From: Crocodylus rhombifer
Taxonomy: Eukaryota > Chordata > Crocodylia > Crocodylidae
DNA: 64,000 nucleotides
Assembly: GCA_038503035.1 (NCBI GenBank)
Contig: JAVSML010001075.1
Span: 1 to 64,000 of the forward strand
Reading direction: 5' to 3'
This document shows, one piece after another, positions 58,763 to 64,000 of the stretch. Below the pieces are notes generated by a model. That model was not told the DNA's origin. It did no database searches and was given only the letters and a program-made list of their open reading frames with translations. The position numbers and the translations under genes were made by a program. The number at the start of each line of letters is the position of its first letter. The stretch's first letter is position 1.

Positions 58763-60071
58763 TCACATATAGTCAAACAGGACATTTCTCCTCTCATTTA
58801 TTTCTATGACGTTGTCAAAGACCCCATACACAATCATGTTAACCGTGGTGGGCAAAGCCGCAGCAAAGCGTATTTCTGCTCTCCAGTTCCCGGTTTTAAT
58901 CAGTGAATAATGATCAGCACACTCCTGGTCAGGGGACAGGTCAAAGGCAAATAAGGTCTACCCCAGAGCAAACTCCTCACGGTTGATTATCAGGGCCTGG
59001 TCTTTCGTATGTTTACCAGCTGTCTGTACCAGCTGCATGTATTCTCTCACACAGTTACCGTTCTCAAAATCTGGTTGTAGGGGCGTTGTTGGGGTTTGTT
59101 CTCCATCGACGTAGAGGGCCACAAAATTAATATTGTAAGGTTTCAAGTTAAAGGGGTTCTTAGCATAAATTCTTGTTAAGGCATCGTTATCCACGAATCC
59201 GATGACGATGAGTTTGGGCAGCTGCCCCAGAAACAGATTCTCCTGGTTGCTGACGTGGCTGCCAGCAGGAATGCTAAACACTTTCATACCCACGTGGTCT
59301 ACAGGGTACTTAGCACTGGCCATAAGCAAGGCCTCCGCGTGGCCCAGTTGGATGCCCAGTGCTACCTTCACTTTTTTCACAAAAAGTGAGGCAGATGTGA
59401 ATTTTAGTTTACAGGGGCCAGCTGCTGCAGTACCCATCAAGCAGAAGGCATCTTTGCTGTGTGTCAGCTTAATTTTCACATCCACGCCATTCAGCAAGTT
59501 TTTCTTGAAAAAATAAATTGCTATGGAGATGACTGAGCAATTCTATCTTTTTGCTCCAGTCTGTCAGGTTTGCCTGTCTCTGAAACCCCTGATTATTGCT
59601 ATCCCGCGCAACCGTTTCATGACGGCCGGGGGTATTTTTGTAAAACAGGCCGGTAGAAAATTGTGTGGTGAGGGTGTCATCGCTGTAGTTGAGAACTGAT
59701 TCGATGAAAGCTCAGTAGGGGTAACAGTTGTTGCTCTGACTTATCAGACGATCTCCCAGAGTGACATCCAGCTGACTGAAGACAGAGGCTAGTGGGTAAT
59801 TCGCCAAACCCACTGCTGTCCCAGCATCAAGATCAGTTCCATCGCCTTTCACAATCTTGCAGCAAAGGTACAGCAGCGTATTGTTCAAATCCATGTAATC
59901 TTCACGATTCCCAGCTATGAAAAAGTCAAAGGGCCTGGACTCGGTAATAGCTGAGTGCAGGGGGATCTCAACATACAGGCTTTTCTCAATTCAGGTCTGC
60001 GTAGAGGCTATTTGAAACACATCCAGTTCAGATTTGGTGCATTCTGCAGACCCGCAGTGAACAAAGGCCAT
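58763..60071 (-). pseudogene. Major capsid protein (double jelly-roll, hexon-like), decayed
   Basis: The minus-strand ATG at 60069-60071 opens AFVHCGSAECTKSELDVFQI, and the frame ends at a TGA at 58763-58765, about 436 codons in all, near the usual length for Polinton capsid proteins. Characteristic stretches are YMDLNNTLLYLCCKIVKGDG, then KYPVDHVGMKVFSIPAG, LFLGQLPKLIVIGFVDNDAL and FVALYVDGEQTPTTPLQPDF. Relatives are often labelled 'uncharacterized protein F54H12.2-like' in animal genomes. In-frame stops occur after IASTQT, at 59712-59714 after NCYPY, and at 58958-58960, and there is a frame change near 59500. It lies between the pX-like and protease genes in the usual order. Confidence 0.92.
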
Positions 60072-60160
60072 GGCAGTTAAAATATATTTCTGTTTCCTCC
60101 AGGAGAGTGCCCCTTCTTTCTCCCAGGCTGCTGCTTGGTTTTTCGTGTCTGGCTGCCCCG

Positions 60161-60556
60161 TCAACTTACCCCCTTCTTTTTAAGGGGTTGAGGAGGTACT
60201 GCACATCCAGAGTCTGTTGCATCTCTCTTTCTTTTAAGGCTCTTTCTTTGAATATACATGAGACCAGACCCCTTCTGCTTTGCTGGCTTGACCACCTTAT
60301 CTAGGGCAGCTTGGGAGATATGACCAATCACATCTTTGGCTATGTTTTGTGCTGCATTTTTAGCGTGAGGCTTAATAATCTCCAGACCCCTTCTCAAAAG
60401 TGGAACGGCTTTTCTAAAGAGGCTGTGAAATATGCCTTCCATACCTGCCCCATATATCACTGGCACCCCCCGATATCCAGGAAGACCATACCGAGCCTGG
60501 GCTTTATAATAATTTCTGTACAAATTAGGGTGCCCATAGTTTTTTACCATCGCCAT
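60161..60556 (-). CDS. pX-like basic virion core protein
   Basis: A 131-codon frame is open from its ATG at 60554-60556. It starts MAMVKNYGHPNLYRNYYKAQ and has a Tyr/Gly/Arg-rich N-terminus (GLPGYRGVPVIYGAGMEG), an amphipathic middle (LFRKAVPLLRRGLEIIKPHA) and a Lys/Arg-rich tail (QRKSLKRKRD). Small basic proteins in this position of adintoviruses are compared with the adenovirus core protein pX and would bind DNA or tether it to the capsid. The frame is intact, but it is short enough to have escaped damage by chance. It starts 17 bases after the end of the penton gene. Confidence 0.7.
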   Translation of the reverse strand: MAMVKNYGHPNLYRNYYKAQARYGLPGYRGVPVIYGAGMEGIFHSLFRKAVPLLRRGLEIIKPHAKNAAQNIAKDVIGHISQAALDKVVKPAKQKGSGLMYIQRKSLKRKRDATDSGCAVPPQPLKKKGVS

Positions 60557-60572
60557 TGTGCTTTTACTTATT

Positions 60573-61332
60573 TTAAAATCTCAAAGTCTTCCGGGGGCGT
60601 ACGTGAAGCTTAACGATCACCTTGCCAAAGCGAAATGAGACGTGTTTGTTCTGATCCATCTTTATTTCAATGCTCCATCTTTATTTCAATGCTGATTGTG
60701 TCAGTGTGGTGCTGGTTGATGGGGACATAATGCGGGTTGTCATATGTGATGGTGACAAACCCGTTGTTGCTCCCACAGACAGGGATGCAACGTAGCAAAG
60801 ATACTGAAACTCCCCGACAAGCTAATGTTCCACAATGCTCATGTAGACATACAGCCAATTGAACCCACCGGTAATATCAGCAGCGAAAGGTGTTTTTTTT
60901 AGCAGAGACTCTGGGTAGCATTCCCAAAATATAGGTTAGCTCACCATGCATATAAAAACCATAAGAGTTCTCTTTGGATTTAAGTCTCACTTTCCCGAAT
61001 GCTCGGTCATAGTGCATAACTAGTTTGGGCGGAGCAGGATGGGTGGTAATTGTATTGTTTATAAGATCCAGTAATTCTGTGATGGTTGTATAATACCCCC
61101 AAGGCAGGCTGTACCCCCATTTTTCAGTCCCAGAAATTATTCTGAAAGGCGTGTCTTCGTTGATGTTGTTCCAACTGTGCAGGTATTGTATTTCTGCTAA
61201 CCCTATCTCCCAATTCCCCAGCAGATCCAGAGGTTTAACCAGTTGTATGGTAAAGCTTGAGCTGGTGTTCTGCAGAAAAATGCTGGCGCATGCATTGCTG
61301 GGCAAAGTAATGTAAAAGTGTAAAAGTTGCCA
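60573..61332 (-). pseudogene. Penton-like minor capsid protein (single jelly roll), decayed
   Basis: The main frame below 61305 reads LPSNACASIFLQNTSSSF, then PLDLLGNWEIGLAEIQYLHS, as in Polinton minor capsid proteins that form the fivefold vertices. It shifts after GMLPRVSAKK. A second frame (60858-60667) carries ACRGVSVSLLRCIPVCGS and DNPHYVPINQHH. A 19-bp tandem duplication (60656-60674 and 60675-60693) then shifts the end, after which FRFGKVIVKLHVRP runs to a stop at 60573-60575. A short repeat GTGTAAAA near 61310-61330 disturbs the N-terminus, and no in-frame ATG precedes it. Confidence 0.88.
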
Positions 61333-61611
61333 TCACACATCTCGGTCTTCTGTCTGAGGTACCCCTACGTGTTACGAACTTGGTTGGCTTCCACACAACT
61401 GTTAAATTTAGACGGCCACCCCAACCATTTCACCAACAACCGCTTCTTTCTTCCCTTTCCTTTCATTGCTAGAACGTTTTCAACCCTGTAAACTCTGTCC
61501 TGTTTGAGGTTCACTTTTTGTAGTTCTTCAGGGTACAAAGAACTCTCGGTAGGTTCATCTTTGTAATCTTTTAGGCAGTATACAGGAGTCTGCACGTGTC
61601 TAAGGACTTCA

Positions 61612-61805
61612 TAGACAGATTTCATAGACATTAGGGCTGGAAGGGACCTCGCAAGATCATCAAGTCCAGCCCCCGCCCCAGGGGCAGGAAGTGAGCGGGG
61701 ATCAGATCACCCCAGCAAGATAGACGTCCAAATGTTTGTTAAAGGAGTCCAGAATAGGTGCCTGCACCACGTCTGTGGGGAGTCTATTCCTGACTCTGGA
61801 GACTT
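61612..61805 (-). repeat. CR1 tail inserted in integrase gene
   Basis: The low end carries the CR1 terminus (GACTTCATAGACAGATTTCA, then GACATTAGGGCTGGAAGGG). The interior encodes the CR1 C-terminal phrase RLPTDVVQAPILDSFNKHLD. It lies in the same orientation as the integrase gene and separates the core from the chromodomain. Confidence 0.88.
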
Positions 61806-62140
61806 GGAGCTACTCATCAAGGACTGCCCAGCTTTCACTCCATTTGTCAACAGGCCTCCCTCTTAATAAAGCCTTAAAATGTATTGAATGAAGAAAATTG
61901 AAATGTTCTACTGCACAAAATTGCTTGTTTAATTTTTCATAGCGTTTAAATATGTTATTAGCAGGGACCCGGGTTTTCCATTTGTCATGGAAAAATTTGG
62001 ACATTCTCCTTTAAAAGGAGAAAGGGGGGCAGGGGGAGCTCTGATTTTCCATGATAAAAAAAAACAAAATCAAATGCCAAAATATATAGGTATTTAGAAT
62101 TTATTTTATTATAATGATTGAGGCACTGGTAGGACTTCAT
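61806..62140. other. Unassigned sequence between CR1 tail and integrase core
   Basis: These 335 bases belong neither to the recognisable integrase nor clearly to CR1. An open frame of 64 codons on the minus strand (61810-62004; WKTRVPANNIFKRYEKLNKQ) has no family that I recognise. It may be another insert, or DNA carried by the CR1 event. Confidence 0.4.
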
Positions 62141-62696
62141 CCACTATAAAATCTCATCGGTGAATGTTTGTTCATAACCTTTTTCAAACCTCCCTTTGGT
62201 CCTAGACAGTCTCACGTGGTCTCCTTTTCTAAACACAGGTGCTGCTGGTTTTATTTTGAAATAGTCCCCGTACACGGTTTTCCACACCCTTTGAGAGTTT
62301 GAGAAGTTCATCTCAACCGGCCTGGTGAACATAGTTCTGTTAAAACTGTGGTTGTAGCTCTTTATAAACTGTGGTAACACATCAATGTAGCGAAAGGTGT
62401 TGCAGGCTATAAAATACTTCCACATCTTTGATTTTAATGTTCTATTAAACCCCTCTACCACCGCTGCTTTCACATCACTATTAGTCATGAAATGGTGAAT
62501 ATTATACTGTTTTAACAGCTTGCTTAAAGACTTATTTAAAAATTCTTTTCCCCGATCAGTCTGTAATTTTTGAGGTACACGGCCTTCTGTAAAAATGGTT
62601 TTAAAGGCCGGGGCTATTTCACCACCTGACTTGTCTCTTAGACCACAGCCCAGGCATACTTTGATAATATGTCTATAGCTGTTAAGATTGAACACC

Positions 62697-62822
62697 TTCA
62701 AGAGTAAATTGGATGCTTATCTTGCTGGGATCCTATGACCCCAGCTGACTTCCTGCCCTTTGGGCAGGGGGCTGGACTCGATGATCTCCCGAGGTCCCTT
62801 CCAGCCCTAATGTCTATGAAAT
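62697..62822 (+). repeat. CR1 tail inserted in integrase gene, opposite strand
   Basis: Plus-strand CR1 3' end: TTGGATGCTTATCTTGCTGG, GGGCAGGGGGCTGGACTCGA, then CCAGCCCTAATGTCTATGAA. It splits the integrase catalytic domain between the first and second acidic residues, and it is inverted with respect to the CR1 tail at 61612-61805. Confidence 0.88.
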
Positions 62823-63196
62823 AAGATGAACTTAACCCCACCACTGTGCTTGGAAAACTGCTGCATATCCACCAAATCTGCCTGCAATTGCGCATCACTA
62901 TCTGAAACAACTGTCTTGTTTCTTTTAAAACGCCTTCTTGCCGGTTTGTGTAGGGTGTAAGTATGCTGATCTGAAAGCCAAGCGGCCACCCCCTTCTGTT
63001 CAGAACCTTATTCTGTCTTTTGGTGGCTTCAAAAAGCGTGTTCACCCCACCAAAACTGCCAGCTTCACCAGGAGAGTAATAAACTTCCTTTAACATAGCC
63101 TCCTGTGTAGACATGTCTGGTAACCGCTTCCCCCAACACACACCCACGCTAACACCCTTGTGGTGCATTCAAACGCTTGAGGACAAATTTAAACCA

Positions 63197-63420
63197 TGGC
63201 ACAAAGATACCCTCTTCCAAATTCTCAATGTCTGCTTTGAGGGTCTGGGCTCCTCCATTTGCCTGTTCATTGGATCTTCCTGAACAGGGTCAGGCGTCTC
63301 AAAGAGTCTTTGGGCAAGGGGCCGTGTCTCCTCCTCAAAACTATTTCTATGGTAACGCTTTCTATAAAGCCGTCTCGGGGTTGTAGTGAGTGGCCCTACA
63401 GTGGTTGTGAAAGAATCCAT
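63197..63420 (-). pseudogene. Right-arm copy of the TIR gene's first exon
   Basis: This minus-strand copy of exon 1 starts at 63420 (MDSFTTTVGPLTTTPRRLYR) and is nearly identical to the left copy for 57 codons. A single base is missing where the left copy reads GGAGGCCCAG, which changes the frame. Similarity ends at 63197, before the position of the splice donor, so this copy cannot splice to exon 2 in the same way. It lies upstream of the integrase in the same orientation. Whether it once supplied a leader for that transcript is unknown. Confidence 0.8.
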
Positions 63421-63775
63421 ATCCGCCCCTGCTTGCCTTAGCACAGTCTCAGACAAACAGCGTGGTCGCTTGGGAAAGCAGATCAACCTGGTGCGGTTGC
63501 CACCCAAATCCCACCCCCTCTACTCATTCCAATTGGTTCAGCATCACTCTTTGGAGGTCTGAGGCCTCTGAAGCCTCTGCCAATTGGTTGGGGGTGGTGG
63601 GGCAGGTTGTTAGAGGGGTCACACCACCACCCTGCCACCCCACAGACACCTGTCTGGGACCCGATAGGCCATAACTACACCATGTGATCTAGGGAGGTTC
63701 TTGCAGCCTGAGGGGTTGGGCTTTGGGGGTCTGCATGGGCTGTTCTTCTGATGACATGGACCATGTGGTGCTGGT

Positions 63776-63955
63776 GTCACACACCACGTGACTGGGGTGT
63801 GAGGGTGGAGTTGCTGATGTCACACACCACATGACTGGGGGTAGGGGTGGAGTTGCTAATGTCACATACCATGTGACTGGAGGTGGGGGCGGAGTTGCTA
63901 ATGTCACACACCACATGACTGGGGGCAGGGGCAGGGCTGGTGACGTCACACACCA
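63776..63955. promoter_or_regulatory. 42-bp tandem array in right TIR (E-box/CRE)
   Basis: Five copies anchored on GTCACA(C/T)ACCA start at 63776, 63819, 63861, 63903 and 63944, spaced 41-43 bases. The first keeps a perfect E-box CACGTG (63785-63790), and the last forms a perfect CRE, TGACGTCA (63941-63948). It is the counterpart of the left-arm array. In this orientation it lies upstream of the right exon copy and the integrase, so it probably served the leftward transcription block. Confidence 0.72.
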
Positions 63956-64000
63956 TACAAGGGGAAGGGGGCATGGCTAAGGGGGTGGAGCTTCCGGTCC

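Larger units (their letters stand above)
61365..63114 (-). pseudogene. Retroviral-type integrase with chromodomain, split by CR1s
   Basis: Integrase inserts the element into host DNA. On the minus strand the N-terminus (EAMLKEVYYSPGEAGSFGGV, from the ATG at 63112-63114) precedes YTLHKPARRRFKRNK and the first catalytic Asp in LQADLVDMQQFSKHSGG (about 62860). A CR1 tail then interrupts it (62697-62822). The rest of the catalytic core follows: LQTDRGKEFLNKSLSKLL (second Asp, about 62550) and VVEGFNRTLKSKMWKYF (the Glu, about 62450), then a C-terminal domain ending near 62144. A second insertion of about 0.5 kb separates a chromodomain-bearing tail (61365-61620, YRVENVLAMKGKGRKKRLLV, then KWLGWPSKFNSC), in which the usual Trp of the motif is Cys. 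There is also a frame change near 62990. Confidence 0.93.
49438..64000. mobile_element. Maverick/Polinton (adintovirus-like) endogenous DNA virus
   Basis: Long terminal inverted repeats enclose the hallmark gene set of Polintons: protein-primed family B DNA polymerase, retroviral-type integrase with chromodomain, genome-packaging ATPase, adenain-like protease, double-jelly-roll major capsid protein and a penton-like minor capsid protein, plus small conserved genes. The genes form two convergent blocks meeting near 58.1 kb. At about 14.6 kb in the window it is within the usual 15-20 kb size. Most genes are disabled, and two CR1 copies have inserted into the integrase. The left end lies in a 5' intron of LRRC20. 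The right end reaches the window edge, so the 6-bp target duplication expected for Polintons cannot be checked. Confidence 0.95.
63197..64000 (-). repeat. Polinton right terminal inverted repeat (reaches window edge)
   Basis: Complementary to 49438-50184, with scattered substitutions. It includes a block at about 63490-63585 that is missing from the left arm and contains two CCAATTGG palindromes (near 63527 and 63578). The arm runs to the last base of the window, so the true terminus and target duplication are not visible. Confidence 0.9.

Noticed and set aside
63689..63974. Overlapping minus-strand frames with repeated HVVCD-type peptides
   Set aside because: They are translations of the 42-bp TIR tandem array and not genes.

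Overview
The window is vertebrate nuclear DNA, most likely from a crocodilian (a turtle is the main alternative). The evidence is a dense load of CR1 LINEs with the tail found in archosaurs and turtles, MITEs, hAT copies, solo LTRs, and two exons of the vertebrate gene LRRC20. The species call is an inference. No prokaryotic gene organisation is present.

Host gene: LRRC20 runs on the minus strand. The exon with the start codon lies at 49118-49248 and the next coding exon at 36571-36720. Both have consensus splice sites and matching codon phases. The roughly 12.4 kb between them is an intron. The remaining leucine-rich-repeat exons are not seen and should lie beyond position 1, so most of 1-36570 is probably also intron.

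Repeat landscape (1-49.4 kb): CR1 copies lie on both strands. An ERV-L-like provirus remnant (about 7.2-10.1 kb) abuts a Tx1/L1-like LINE (10.1-13.5 kb) that is itself split by a CR1. Three solo LTRs have clean target-site duplications: 19181-20236 (GGCAG), 29530-30537 (GAAT) and 45167-46583 (GTGGT). The first two are nested inside CR1-type LINEs. A GC-rich hAT element at 16175-17219 has an 8-bp duplication.

Main system (about 49438-64000): a Maverick/Polinton, or adintovirus-like, endogenous DNA virus. Its left end is about 190 bp upstream of the LRRC20 start-codon exon, and its right terminus is at or just beyond the window end. Long terminal inverted repeats (about 0.75-0.8 kb) carry arrays of a ~42-bp repeat with E-box and CRE-like motifs, plus the first exon of a gene, which is therefore present in both arms. 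The left half reads rightward: the TIR-linked spliced gene, a basic repeat-containing ORF, protein-primed DNA polymerase B, packaging ATPase and two conserved small Polinton genes. The right half reads leftward: integrase with chromodomain, penton-like minor capsid protein, pX-like basic core protein, double-jelly-roll major capsid protein and adenain-like protease. The two halves converge on opposed polyadenylation signals near 58.1 kb. All recognisable replication, integration and capsid genes are broken by stops, frameshifts, a short duplication or CR1 insertions. The exception is the spliced TIR gene, which still encodes an uninterrupted 266-residue product of unknown function and is the most interesting item here. 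Broken viral genes are described as they stand; none is reconstructed.
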